47,277 nucleotides of DNA from Pseudomonas aegrilactucae (GTDB lineage: Bacteria; Pseudomonadota; Gammaproteobacteria; Pseudomonadales; Pseudomonadaceae). A model generated the notes under the pieces. That model did not search any database and was not told the origin of the DNA. It worked only from the letters and a program-made list of their open reading frames with translations. Below are positions 28,011-37,784 of the stretch, piece after piece. The DNA lies in NCBI RefSeq assembly GCF_019168305.1, contig NZ_JAHTBI010000046.1:1-47277 (forward strand), written 5' to 3'. The translations under genes and the position numbers were made by a program. How positions within the stretch are numbered: position 1 is the first letter of the stretch; the number at the start of each line of letters is the position of its first letter.

Positions 28011-30077
28011 TTACGCGTCCGGCAAGGCCTGGAACGGGGATTCCTTGTCGGTGCGTTCTTTCTTGTTCAAGGCCCGGATACCGACCTTGAGCGCGAAGAA
28101 CAGGATGCTGAACACCACGAACAGGAACAGCCCGGTCAGCGTCGCGTTGGTGTACGCGTTGAAGATCACGTGCTGCATCTGCGCCATGTCCTTGGCCGGG
28201 GCCAGTACCTGCCCGGCGTCCAGCGCCACGCTGTACTTGTTGGCCAGGGCCAGGAAGCCCACTGCCGGGTTCGGGTCGAACAGCTTGATGAAGCCTGCGG
28301 TGGTGGTGCAGATCAGCAGCCATACCGCCGGCACCAGGGTGACCCACATGTACTGCTGGCGCTTCATCTTGATCAGCACGACGGTGCCGAGCATCAGCGC
28401 GATACCGGCCAGCATCTGGTTGGAGATACCGAACAGCGGCCACAAGGTGTTGATGCCACCCAGCGGGTCGATCACGCCCTGGTAGAGCAGGTAACCCCAC
28501 AGCGCCACGCAACCGGCGGTGGCCAGCAGGTTGGCACCCCACGATTCGGTACGCTTGAGGGCTGGCACGAACGAGCCCAGCAGGTCCTGCAGCATGAAGC
28601 GCCCGGCACGGGTACCGGCGTCTACTGCGGTGAGGATGAACAGCGCCTCGAACAGGATCGCGAAGTGGTACCAGAACGCCATGGTGTTTTCACCCGGCAG
28701 TACCTGGTGCAGGATCTGCGCGATACCCACGGCCAGCGTCGGTGCACCGCCGGCACGGGCCAGCACGGTGTGCTCGCCGATGTCGCGGGCCACCGCTTCA
28801 AGCGCCTCGGGGGTGATCGCAAAACCCCAGCTGCTGACGGTCTGCGCGACGGTCACGACGTCGGAGCCGACCACCGCAGCCGGGCTGTTCATGGCGAAGT
28901 ACACGCCTGGCTCGATCACCGAGGCGGCGACCATGGCCATGATGGCGACGAACGACTCCATCAGCATGCCGCCGTAGCCGATGTAACGGGCGTTGACTTC
29001 GTTGTCGAGCAGCTTGGGCGTGGTGCCCGAGGAGATCAGCGCGTGGAAGCCCGACACCGCGCCACAGGCGATGGTGATGAACAGGAACGGGAACAGGGTG
29101 CCCTTCCACACCGGGCCGGTGCCGTCGGTGAACTGGGTCAGGGCCGGCATTTTCAGCTCGGGCGCCAGCACCAGGATACCGATGGCCAGGGCCACGATGG
29201 TACCGATCTTGAGGAAGGTGGAGAGGTAGTCACGTGGCGCCAGCACCAGCCATACCGGCAGTACCGCAGCGACGAAGCCGTAGCCCACCAGCATCCAGGT
29301 GATCTGCACACCGGTGAAGGTGAACGCCGGGCCCCACACCGGATCGGCGGCGACCAGGCCCCCCAGCCAGATCGACAGCAACAGCAGCACCACGCCAATG
29401 ATCGAGATCTCGCCGATGCGGCCCGGGCGGATGTAGCGCATGTAGATGCCCATGAACATCGCGATCGGGATCGTCGCCATGACCGTGAACATGCCCCATG
29501 GGCTCTCGGCCAGGGCCTTGACCACGATCAGCGCCAGCACGGCGAGGATGATGATCATGATCAGGAAGCAGCCGAACAGGGCGATGGTACCCGGAATGCG
29601 GCCCATCTCCTCGCGCACCATGTCGCCCAGCGAGCGACCGTTGCGGCGGGTGGACAGGAACAGGATCATGAAGTCCTGTACCGCACCGGCCAGGACCACG
29701 CCGGCAATCAGCCAGAGCGTGCCGGGCAGGTAGCCCATCTGCGCCGCCAGGACCGGGCCGACCAGCGGGCCGGCACCCGCGATCGCGGCAAAGTGGTGAC
29801 CGAACAGGATGTGCTTGTTGGTCGGTACGTAGTCCAGACCATCGTTGTTGAGCACCGCCGGGGTGGCCCGACGGGGATCCAGTTGCATCACCTTGGTGGC
29901 GATGAACAGGCTGTAGTAACGGTAGGCGACCAGGTAGAGGGCCACCGAGGCAACCACAATCCACAAGGCGTTGATCGCTTCGCCACGGCGCAGGGCGACG
30001 ACACCCAGCGCACAGGCCCCCAGTACCGCCAGCAGCAGCCACGGAATGTGGCGTAGCAGGCTATTATTGTTGTTCAT
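28011..30077 (-). CDS. cstA: CstA/BtsT-family pyruvate or peptide transporter
   Basis: Integral membrane protein of 688 residues with about 16-18 hydrophobic helices, covering almost the whole chain. CstA family features include TPAVLNNDGLDYVPTNKHIL near residue 65, FGHHFAAIAGAGPLVGPVLA just after it, and GFHALISSGTTPKLL in the middle. E. coli CstA was first described as a peptide transporter under starvation, and CstA and BtsT/YjiY import pyruvate. Which substrate applies here cannot be read from sequence. First gene of the operon with ybdD and yjiA. No BtsSR-type two-component genes are nearby. Confidence 0.93.
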   Translation of the reverse strand: MNNNNSLLRHIPWLLLAVLGACALGVVALRRGEAINALWIVVASVALYLVAYRYYSLFIATKVMQLDPRRATPAVLNNDGLDYVPTNKHILFGHHFAAIAGAGPLVGPVLAAQMGYLPGTLWLIAGVVLAGAVQDFMILFLSTRRNGRSLGDMVREEMGRIPGTIALFGCFLIMIIILAVLALIVVKALAESPWGMFTVMATIPIAMFMGIYMRYIRPGRIGEISIIGVVLLLLSIWLGGLVAADPVWGPAFTFTGVQITWMLVGYGFVAAVLPVWLVLAPRDYLSTFLKIGTIVALAIGILVLAPELKMPALTQFTDGTGPVWKGTLFPFLFITIACGAVSGFHALISSGTTPKLLDNEVNARYIGYGGMLMESFVAIMAMVAASVIEPGVYFAMNSPAAVVGSDVVTVAQTVSSWGFAITPEALEAVARDIGEHTVLARAGGAPTLAVGIAQILHQVLPGENTMAFWYHFAILFEALFILTAVDAGTRAGRFMLQDLLGSFVPALKRTESWGANLLATAGCVALWGYLLYQGVIDPLGGINTLWPLFGISNQMLAGIALMLGTVVLIKMKRQQYMWVTLVPAVWLLICTTTAGFIKLFDPNPAVGFLALANKYSVALDAGQVLAPAKDMAQMQHVIFNAYTNATLTGLFLFVVFSILFFALKVGIRALNKKERTDKESPFQALPDA

Positions 30078-30261
30078 GGTGTGCTTCCAGCTAGTGGATA
30101 TGAAAGACCGCCTGTCGAGTCTAGGGCCAGTCTTGGCGCATTGCCATACTTGCTTTGGTCTAGAGCCTTCAACGGCCCGTTCACAGGTCGGTTATGCGCG
30201 TTTGCGATCACGCTGGCAAGCGCTGAGCTATAGTCAGGTTCTACTCCGGAGGGCCTTCCCG

Positions 30262-30627
30262 ATGAGCGACCATCAAGAACGCCGACGTTTCAAGCGCATT
30301 GCCTTCGATGCCCCCACCGAACTGGTGCAGGGTGAACGCCGCTGGTCGGTCACCTTGCTCGATCTGTCGCTCAAGGGGCTGCTGATCGAGCGCCCGGCCG
30401 CGTGGGAGTTCGACGATACCCAGGACTTCGAGGCCATCCTGCATCTGGATGAGCAGACCCGTGTATGGATGCAGGTCGAGCTACGCCACGAAGAGCCCGA
30501 AACACTCGGCTTCGCCTGCCTGCATATCGACCTGATCTCGATCAGCCATTTGCACCGTTTGGTGGAGCTGAACCTGGCGGACAGCACTGAAATGATGCGC
30601 GAGCTGCGCCAACTCATCGAAGTTTGA
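30262..30627 (+). CDS. mapZ: PilZ-domain c-di-GMP receptor (MapZ-like)
   Basis: Single-domain PilZ protein of 121 residues. The c-di-GMP-binding RxxxR motif is in RRRFKR near the N-terminus, and the D-x-S-x-x-G motif is DLSLKG, so ligand binding should be intact. The ATG at 30262 has GGAGG upstream; a longer open frame begins inside the cstA region and was rejected. In P. aeruginosa the protein at the equivalent place (next to cstA and radA) is MapZ, which binds c-di-GMP and inhibits the chemotaxis methyltransferase CheR1. Assignment is by size, motifs and position. A MorA-like enzyme is encoded 5 kb away. Confidence 0.83.
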   Translation: MSDHQERRRFKRIAFDAPTELVQGERRWSVTLLDLSLKGLLIERPAAWEFDDTQDFEAILHLDEQTRVWMQVELRHEEPETLGFACLHIDLISISHLHRLVELNLADSTEMMRELRQLIEV

Positions 30628-30712
30628 AATCTCTTAGCCCACTACCGACCTGACCCCGCCCCGCCTTCCTGTCCACTCGGACAGCTTTAAAACAAGCGTT
30701 CACCTCGCCAGA

Positions 30713-30727
30713 CCCGGCCTTGCCGGG
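30713..30727 (+). terminator. Possible weak hairpin after mapZ
   Basis: CCCGGC-CTT-GCCGGG forms a 6-bp hairpin about 85 bp after the mapZ stop. There is no real T-run, so termination here is uncertain. Confidence 0.35.
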
Positions 30728-30809
30728 CCTTGTGCGTGGCGTTGGAACGATAACTGCATCCACCCCTGAGCCCAAATCAGGTGCAGGACTGTTCCTGCGC
30801 AGATCTAAA

Positions 30810-30823
30810 AATTGTATACAATT
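30810..30823. promoter_or_regulatory. 14-bp perfect palindrome, GntR-type operator candidate
   Basis: AATTGTATACAATT is perfectly symmetric and lies 69 bp upstream of the NCS2 permease start. The TTGTATACAA core resembles operators of GntR-family repressors. No GntR gene is in the window, so the regulator would act from elsewhere. Confidence 0.55.
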
Positions 30824-30891
30824 GTTCTGGCAATACTGTGCAATCCTTGTCTACAGTAGCGCCACAACAATAAAACAGAGAACCTGCTCCC

Positions 30892-32412
30892 ATGACTACG
30901 TCCTCCCCCGACACGTCCACGGTCTCACGCCCCGAAGACGAGAACCTGGGTCTCGGCGCCAACCTGGCGTACGGGCTGCAACACGTACTCACCATGTATG
31001 GCGGCATCGTCGCGGTGCCGCTGATTCTCGGCCAGGCGGCCGGCCTGGGCCCGGCCGACATCGGCCTGCTGATTGCCGCATCGCTGTTTGCCGGTGGCCT
31101 GGCGACCCTGCTGCAGACCCTGGGCCTGCCGTTCTTCGGTTGCCAGTTGCCGCTGGTGCAGGGCGTGTCGTTCGCCGGTGTGGCGACCATGGGCGCGATT
31201 CTCAGCAGCGAGGGCGGGGGTGGCTTGCCGGGTGTGCTGGGGGCGGTGATGGCCGCCTCGCTGATCGGCTTTCTGATCACCCCGGTGTTCTCGCGCATCA
31301 CCAAGTTCTTTCCGCCGCTGGTGACCGGTATCGTCATCACCACCATCGGCCTGACGCTGATGCCGGTAGCGGCGCGCTGGGTAATGGGCGGCAACAGCAA
31401 GGCGCCGGACTTCGGCAGCATGGCCAACATCGGCCTGGCGGCGGCGACCTTCCTGATCGTGCTGGTACTGAGCAAGCTGGGCAGCGCGGCGATCTCGCGG
31501 CTGTCGATCCTGCTGGCGATGGTGTTCGGTACCCTGATCGCCTGGTCGCTGGGCATGGCCGACTTCAGCAAGGTGCTCGAAGGCCCGATGATGGCCTTCC
31601 CTACCCCGTTCCATTTCGGCATGCCGACCTTCCACATCGCCGCCATCCTGTCGATGTGCATCGTGATCATGGTGACCCTGGTGGAAACCTCGGCCGACAT
31701 CCTGGCGGTGGGTGAGATCATCGACACCAAGGTCGACTCCAAGCGCTTGGGCGACGGCCTGCGTGCCGACATGGCCTCGAGCATCCTGGCGCCGATCTTC
31801 GGCTCGTTCACCCAGAGCGCGTTCGCGCAGAACGTTGGCCTGGTGGCCGTGACCGGGGTAAAAAGCCGTTATGTGGTGGCCACCGGTGGCGTGATCCTGG
31901 TGGTGCTTGGCCTGCTGCCGATCATGGGCCGGGTGATCGCCGCGGTGCCGACCTCGGTGCTGGGTGGTGCGGGCATCGTGCTGTTCGGCACGGTGGCGGC
32001 CAGTGGTATTCGCACGCTGTCCAAGGTGGACTACCGCAACAACATGAACCTGATCATCGTGGCTGCGTCACTGGGCTTTGGCATGATCCCGATTGCTGCG
32101 CCGAACTTCTACGCGCAGTTCCCCAACTGGTTCGAGACCATCTTCCACTCGGGCATCAGCTCGTCGGCGATCATGGCGATCCTGCTCAACCTGGTGTTCA
32201 ACCACTTCAAGACCGGCAACTCGGACCAGCAGTCGGTGTTCGTCGCCGCCTCCGAGCGCACGCTGAACTACTCGGACATTTCCGGGCTGCGTGACGGTGA
32301 CTACTTCGAAGACGGCAAGCTGTTCGATGCCGACGGCAAGGAGATTCCGCTGCTGGAGAAGGATGAGCATGGGGGGCAGGTGGTGAGACGCCAGACTGCC
32401 GTAGAGCACTAG
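30892..32412 (+). CDS. NCS2/NAT-family nucleobase permease (xanthine/uric acid/uracil type)
   Basis: Nucleobase:cation symporter of 506 residues with 12-14 hydrophobic helices. It starts with a short polar tail and then NLAYGLQHVLTMYGGIVAVP, typical of the family. The NAT signature is QNVGLVAVTG, and the conserved glutamate region is VTLVETSADILAVG. The motif and length fit the purine (xanthine/urate) branch better than UraA-type uracil carriers, but substrate is not settled. It is transcribed alone: a palindromic operator candidate lies upstream and a bidirectional terminator follows. A second, unrelated purine permease is encoded at 42589-43884. Confidence 0.88.
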   Translation: MTTSSPDTSTVSRPEDENLGLGANLAYGLQHVLTMYGGIVAVPLILGQAAGLGPADIGLLIAASLFAGGLATLLQTLGLPFFGCQLPLVQGVSFAGVATMGAILSSEGGGGLPGVLGAVMAASLIGFLITPVFSRITKFFPPLVTGIVITTIGLTLMPVAARWVMGGNSKAPDFGSMANIGLAAATFLIVLVLSKLGSAAISRLSILLAMVFGTLIAWSLGMADFSKVLEGPMMAFPTPFHFGMPTFHIAAILSMCIVIMVTLVETSADILAVGEIIDTKVDSKRLGDGLRADMASSILAPIFGSFTQSAFAQNVGLVAVTGVKSRYVVATGGVILVVLGLLPIMGRVIAAVPTSVLGGAGIVLFGTVAASGIRTLSKVDYRNNMNLIIVAASLGFGMIPIAAPNFYAQFPNWFETIFHSGISSSAIMAILLNLVFNHFKTGNSDQQSVFVAASERTLNYSDISGLRDGDYFEDGKLFDADGKEIPLLEKDEHGGQVVRRQTAVEH

Positions 32413-32461
32413 GGGAGCGTTTCATTGGTACTTGTGAAACACCACATTAGATAACCCTTCG

Positions 32462-32494
32462 AAAAAGGCCGGTGCTCACCACCGGCCTTTTTTG
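32462..32494. terminator. Bidirectional terminator between permease gene and radA
   Basis: GGCCGGTG / CACCGGCC stem flanked by A-run and T-run, placed between two convergent genes. It should stop transcription from both sides. Confidence 0.93.
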
Positions 32495-32496
32495 TG

Positions 32497-33864
<1,368 letters not shown>

Positions 33865-34040
33865 GGGGGCAGTCTCCTGAAAAAAGGGGCCATGATAGCC
33901 GAGCCTGCCAACCCACGGGGCCTCGGTTATCCGACAAAACTATTCGGTATAGCCAGGGTCTTTTAGAGCAACGCGGGGCATGAAGCGCTTAGCTGATTTA
34001 CACTGCGATGACCAATCTCATCTGTTACAGGGAATAAACC

Positions 34041-34454
34041 ATGGGCGTGATCAGTGAATTCAAGGCCTTCGCGGTCAAGGGCAACGTGGTCGACATGGCC
34101 GTCGGTATCATCATCGGCGCCGCCTTCGGCAAAATCGTTTCATCCTTTGTGGGGGATGTGGTGATGCCACCACTGGGGCTGCTGATCGGCGGGGTGGACT
34201 TCAGCGACCTGGCGGTGGTGCTCAAGGCCGCCGAGGGGGATATCCCGGCAGTGGTACTGGCCTATGGCAAGTTCATCCAGACCGTGATCGATTTCGTGAT
34301 CGTGGCCTTCGCCATCTTCATGGGCGTGAAGGCGATCAACCGTCTCAAGCGCGAAGAAGCCGTGGCGCCGACCCTGCCGCCGGTACCGACCAAGGAAGAG
34401 GAACTGCTGGGCGAGATTCGCGACCTGCTCAAGGCACAGAACAATCAGCCCTGA
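34041..34454 (+). CDS. mscL: Large-conductance mechanosensitive channel MscL
   Basis: Osmotic safety valve of 137 residues. It starts [20 protein letters not shown], the conserved MscL N-terminus. TM1 (about 14-45) contains the glycine-rich gate [17 protein letters not shown]2 is at about 75-100, and the C-terminal helix is [15 protein letters not shown]. It forms homopentamers in the inner membrane. Divergent from radA with a 176-bp gap; CAGGGA precedes the ATG. Confidence 0.98.
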   Translation: MGVISEFKAFAVKGNVVDMAVGIIIGAAFGKIVSSFVGDVVMPPLGLLIGGVDFSDLAVVLKAAEGDIPAVVLAYGKFIQTVIDFVIVAFAIFMGVKAINRLKREEAVAPTLPPVPTKEEELLGEIRDLLKAQNNQP

Positions 34455-34472
34455 AGCGGCCTGCACAGACAA

Positions 34473-34500
34473 GAACGGCGCCTTGGGGCGCCGTTGTTCG
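34473..34500. terminator. Hairpin terminator between mscL and fpr
   Basis: AACGGCGCC-TTGG-GGCGCCGTT forms a perfect 9-bp stem between convergent genes. The T-tract is short and interrupted (GTTCGTTATT), so strength is moderate. Confidence 0.75.
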
Positions 34501-34503
34501 TTA

Positions 34504-35280
34504 TTACCAGTAGTTCTCGACCGCCACCTGGCCTGGCCGACGGCTCAGGCTCAGTTGAAGGTCACGTGCCTTGAGCACCTGGCGGGTGTCGTCGATCATC
34601 TGCGGGTTGCCGCAGATCATCACCCGCGAATGCTCGGGGCTCAGCGCCAAACCGGCCGCACGTTCCAGCTCGCCGTTCTCGATCAGGGTGGTGATGCGCC
34701 CGTGCAAGGCACCGGGGTGCTGCTCGCGCGTCACCACCGGAATGAATTGCAACTTGCCGGCGTATTCAGCCAGGTAGTCGCGCTGTTCGAGGCCGGCGAT
34801 CACGTCCTGGTAGGCCAGTTCGCGAGCTTCACGCACCGAGTACACCAGCTTGATGCTGTCGAAGCGCTCCCAGGCCTCGAAGTCCTGCAGGATCGACAGG
34901 AACGGCGCAATGCCGGTGCCGGTGGCCAGCAGCCAGAGGTCGCGGCCATCGACGAAACGGTCCAGGGTCATGTAGCCGAATGCCTGGCGGTCGATCAGCA
35001 ACTCGTCGCCTTCGCGCAACCGGCTCAGTTCACTGGTGAACTCGCCGCCCGGCACTACGATGGAGAAGAAGTCCAGGTGCTCGTCGAACGGTGACGACAC
35101 CATCGAGTACGCGCGCCATACCACGCTGCCATCGGCCTTGGTCACGCCCAGGCGGGCAAACTGCCCGGCGCGAAAACGAAAGCCGGCGTCACGGGTAACA
35201 CGCAGCGAGAACAGGCTGGGGGTCAGCGGCTGGACATCGAGCAGGGTCTGGCAGGTGAACTTCTGCGCGCTGGCAGTCAT
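34504..35280 (-). CDS. fpr: Ferredoxin/flavodoxin-NADP+ reductase
   Basis: Plant-type flavoenzyme of 258 residues, bacterial subclass. FAD binding is shown by WRAYSMVSSPF (the RxYS motif), NADP binding by ATGTGIAPFLSIL and YSVREARELAY, and the chain ends in VENYW, resembling E. coli Fpr (VEHYW). It exchanges electrons between NADPH and ferredoxin or flavodoxin, in oxidative defence and Fe-S metabolism. The ATG at 35280 has GGAG upstream; a GTG four codons earlier is less likely. Pseudomonads usually have two fpr genes. No finR-type LysR gene flanks this one. Confidence 0.94.
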   Translation of the reverse strand: MTASAQKFTCQTLLDVQPLTPSLFSLRVTRDAGFRFRAGQFARLGVTKADGSVVWRAYSMVSSPFDEHLDFFSIVVPGGEFTSELSRLREGDELLIDRQAFGYMTLDRFVDGRDLWLLATGTGIAPFLSILQDFEAWERFDSIKLVYSVREARELAYQDVIAGLEQRDYLAEYAGKLQFIPVVTREQHPGALHGRITTLIENGELERAAGLALSPEHSRVMICGNPQMIDDTRQVLKARDLQLSLSRRPGQVAVENYW

Positions 35281-35535
35281 GGTGTGCTCCACAAATCAGA
35301 ACGCACAGTGTCGCGCAAAGCGGGTCCGATAAACACCGGCTTAATGTAATGACATCGATAAAGGCAAACTGACATCGTGTTTCAAGCATGAAACTGAGTT
35401 GTTTCGTGAGTTGTACAATAGTCAAAACCGTACAAGGTTCGCATCGATTAATAGCAAAAAAAACCTAGCGAGCGCGCAGACATTTCCTACACTCGTGTCT
35501 ACGTGACTGCAATCATCAGGAAAGGAGTCCTGCAC

Positions 35536-36240
35536 ATGCCCCAATGGAAACAAGAGCAACTTCAACAGTTGACGCAGGAAGGCAACCAGCAGCAAATGTT
35601 TGCCTCTGCACTTTCTCTGGCCAGGCAACTGGGGATGGAGTACCTGGGCTACCGCCTCTCAGGGCGCCTGCTGACGCAAGGGCCGCAGCTATACACGTTC
35701 AACAATTTTCCCGCTGACTGGAACGAGCACTACCAGCAACAGGACTACCAGCGCATCGACCCCACCGTCCTGCATTGCCACACCTCGACCATGCCGGTGC
35801 TGTGGACGCGCGAGCTGTTCAAGAACGCCCCGCAGATACGCAAGGCCGCGCAATCCCATGGGCTTTGTCACGGCTGGAGCCAGGGCACGCAGGATCTGCG
35901 TGGTAACCAGAGTATATTGTGCGTGGCACGCGCACAGGGAGAGGTCAGCCTGGCTGAGCTCTACGAAAAGTCCGCACAGACCCTGTGGCTGTGCAATGTG
36001 CTGCATACCTTGATGGTGAACACCCTGCACCCGCACAAGCTGAGCGCGGTCACACTCTCGGCACGTGAACAGGAAGTGCTGCGATGGACTGCCGCCGGCA
36101 AGACTGCCGAAGACATCAGCTGCATTCTCACCCTGTCCAAGAGCACGGTGAACTTTCATATCCGCAGCTTTATCAACAAACTCAACACCAGCAACAAAAC
36201 CAGTGCTGTCGCGGTTGCCGCGATGCACGGCCTGCTCTGA
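35536..36240 (+). CDS. ppoR: LuxR-family solo quorum-sensing regulator (PpoR-like)
   Basis: Regulator of 234 residues with an N-terminal acyl-homoserine-lactone domain (about 15-160) and a C-terminal LuxR helix-turn-helix (about 170-234). Ligand-site residues conserved in TraR/LuxR are present: W and Y in DWNEHY, D and P in IDPT, and W in VLWT. The HTH keeps SAREQEVLRWTAAGKT. The ATG at 35536 has AAGGAG; an earlier start 11 codons upstream lacks one. No luxI gene is in the window, so this is a solo. Position next to fpr and rlmG matches ppoR of P. putida, as I recall it. AHL binding is inferred from conserved residues. Confidence 0.88.
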   Translation: MPQWKQEQLQQLTQEGNQQQMFASALSLARQLGMEYLGYRLSGRLLTQGPQLYTFNNFPADWNEHYQQQDYQRIDPTVLHCHTSTMPVLWTRELFKNAPQIRKAAQSHGLCHGWSQGTQDLRGNQSILCVARAQGEVSLAELYEKSAQTLWLCNVLHTLMVNTLHPHKLSAVTLSAREQEVLRWTAAGKTAEDISCILTLSKSTVNFHIRSFINKLNTSNKTSAVAVAAMHGLL

Positions 36241-36341
36241 GCCATTTGCCAACACCCGCCACCCCTGGAAAAAGGCTGTAGAATCGGCACTCCGCCCTGC
36301 GCCCCCCCATCGCGCGCGCCAATGCCCCAGAGCCTTTTGCC

Positions 36342-37466
36342 ATGCCCCTGCTGACCACCCCTTTCGCCGCGCTCGAGCTGATCCGCCAACCCGAGGTTGC
36401 CAACGACCCCCTGCAAGCGTTCGACGCCGCCGATCAGTACCTGCTCGAACACCTTGCCCAGCAGAGGTTGCCCGCAAGCACGCCGGTGCTGGTGCTCAAT
36501 GACAGTTTCGGCGCACTGGCCATCAGCCTTTGCGCACATGCCCAGGTGGTCGCCAGCGGCGACTCCTACCTGGCCCGGCTGGCGCTGGAGAAGAACCTGG
36601 TGCGCAATGACCAGGCCTTCGACAGCGTGCCATTCATCGCCGCCAGCGAACCGTGGCAAGGGCCGTTCGAACGGGTACTGGTACGCGTGCCCAAGACCCT
36701 GGCACTGCTGGAGGAGCAACTGATCCGCCTGCAGGGTCACCTGGCGCCGGGGGCCCAGGTGATCGCCGGGGCGATGATCAAGCACCTGCCACGCGCCGCC
36801 GGCGACCTGCTGGAGAAGTACATCGGCCCAGTGCAGGCCTCGCTGGCCCACAAGAAAGCCCGCCTGCTGATCGCGACCGCCGAGCCGAAGGCGGCGGCAA
36901 CCTCGCCCTACCCTACCCGCTACCGCCTGGAGCAACCCGCGCTGGAGCTGGTGAACCACGCCAACGTGTTCTGCCGCGAAGGGCTGGACATCGGCACCCG
37001 GGCCTTCCTGCCCCACCTGCCGCAAGGCCTGGGCAGTGCGCGAGTGGCGGACCTGGGCTGCGGCAATGGCGTACTGGCGATCGCCAGTGCACTGGCCAAC
37101 CCACAGGCGCAGTACACCCTGGTGGACGAGTCGTACATGGCCGTGCAGTCGGCAGCCGAGAACTGGCGGGCGGCACTGGGCGAACGCGCGGTGACGGTAC
37201 GCGCCGACGATGGCCTGGCCGGGCAGCCAGCGCAGTCACTGGACGTGGTGCTGTGCAACCCGCCGTTTCATCAACAGCAGGTGGTGGGTGATTTCCTGGC
37301 CTGGCGCATGTTCCAGCAGGCGCGCGAGGCGCTGGTGGCGGGCGGGGCGCTGTACATCGTGGGCAATCGTCACCTGGGGTATCACAGCAAGCTGGCACGA
37401 CTGTTTCGCGGGGTGGAGCAGGTGGCGGCGACGCCCAAGTTCGTGGTGCTGAAGGCGCGCAAGTAG
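36342..37466 (+). CDS. rlmG: 23S rRNA (guanine-N2) methyltransferase RlmG
   Basis: Methyltransferase of 374 residues, acting on G1835 of 23S rRNA in E. coli. It has the duplicated architecture of RlmG/RsmC: a degenerate N-terminal half without a SAM motif (about 1-190) and an active C-terminal half. The latter has the SAM-binding VADLGCGNGVLAIA and the catalytic CNPPFH. The Shine-Dalgarno is weak (GAGCC). It follows the LuxR gene in the same direction after about 100 bp, but the function is housekeeping. Confidence 0.94.
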   Translation: MPLLTTPFAALELIRQPEVANDPLQAFDAADQYLLEHLAQQRLPASTPVLVLNDSFGALAISLCAHAQVVASGDSYLARLALEKNLVRNDQAFDSVPFIAASEPWQGPFERVLVRVPKTLALLEEQLIRLQGHLAPGAQVIAGAMIKHLPRAAGDLLEKYIGPVQASLAHKKARLLIATAEPKAAATSPYPTRYRLEQPALELVNHANVFCREGLDIGTRAFLPHLPQGLGSARVADLGCGNGVLAIASALANPQAQYTLVDESYMAVQSAAENWRAALGERAVTVRADDGLAGQPAQSLDVVLCNPPFHQQQVVGDFLAWRMFQQAREALVAGGALYIVGNRHLGYHSKLARLFRGVEQVAATPKFVVLKARK

Positions 37467-37483
37467 CTGTAATCGCGTCGCCT

Positions 37484-37509
37484 GCTTCGCTGGCAAGCCA
37501 GCTCCCACA
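37484..37509. repeat. Single REP after rlmG
   Basis: One copy of the local REP, GCTTCGCTGGCAAGCCAGCT plus TCCCACA-type end, without an inverted partner nearby. Confidence 0.8.
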
Positions 37510-37546
37510 AGGGCTGTGGAACGCTGTGTGGCAGGATCGGCAGAGG

Positions 37547-37580
37547 CAAAAAAACCCCGTGCAGCTTACGCTGCACAGGG
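37547..37580 (-). terminator. Terminator of the cioAB operon
   Basis: On the minus strand GTGCAGC-GTAA-GCTGCAC is followed by GGGG and a run of seven T. It lies about 40 bp after the DUF2474 stop. The stem is clean and the polarity fits the operon. Confidence 0.88.
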
Positions 37581-37616
37581 CTGTAAATCCGCGCAAGGCG
37601 GGATGGGAAATACGTT

Positions 37617-37772
37617 TCAGTGGGTACTCAGGCCCGCGGCGCTCATGAACAGACGCATCAGCCACGCGACAATCGCCAGGCTCGCTACACTCGCCGTCCA
37701 GATCAGCACCAGCCAACCCAGGCGCTGCAGCAGCGGCTTCTTGTCCTGCTCGACGGTATCTTTGCCAGTCAT
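37617..37772 (-). CDS. DUF2474 small membrane protein of the bd-type oxidase
   Basis: Fifty-one residues, found by reading the gap below cioB. The sequence starts MTGKDTVEQDKKPLLQRLGW and holds one transmembrane helix (about 20-45). The ATG has GGAGGG upstream and lies 12 bp after cioB. Small one-helix proteins of the DUF2474 type are typical third members of cio operons, in the slot where E. coli has CydX. A structural role in the oxidase is likely, but not shown by sequence. Confidence 0.85.
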   Translation of the reverse strand: MTGKDTVEQDKKPLLQRLGWLVLIWTASVASLAIVAWLMRLFMSAAGLSTH

Positions 37773-37784
37773 TGCCAGGCCCTC

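Noticed and set aside
27885..30056. 723-codon plus-strand frame opposite cstA
   Set aside because: Product is almost entirely polar His/Gln/Asp/Arg, the mirror of a membrane protein; not a gene.
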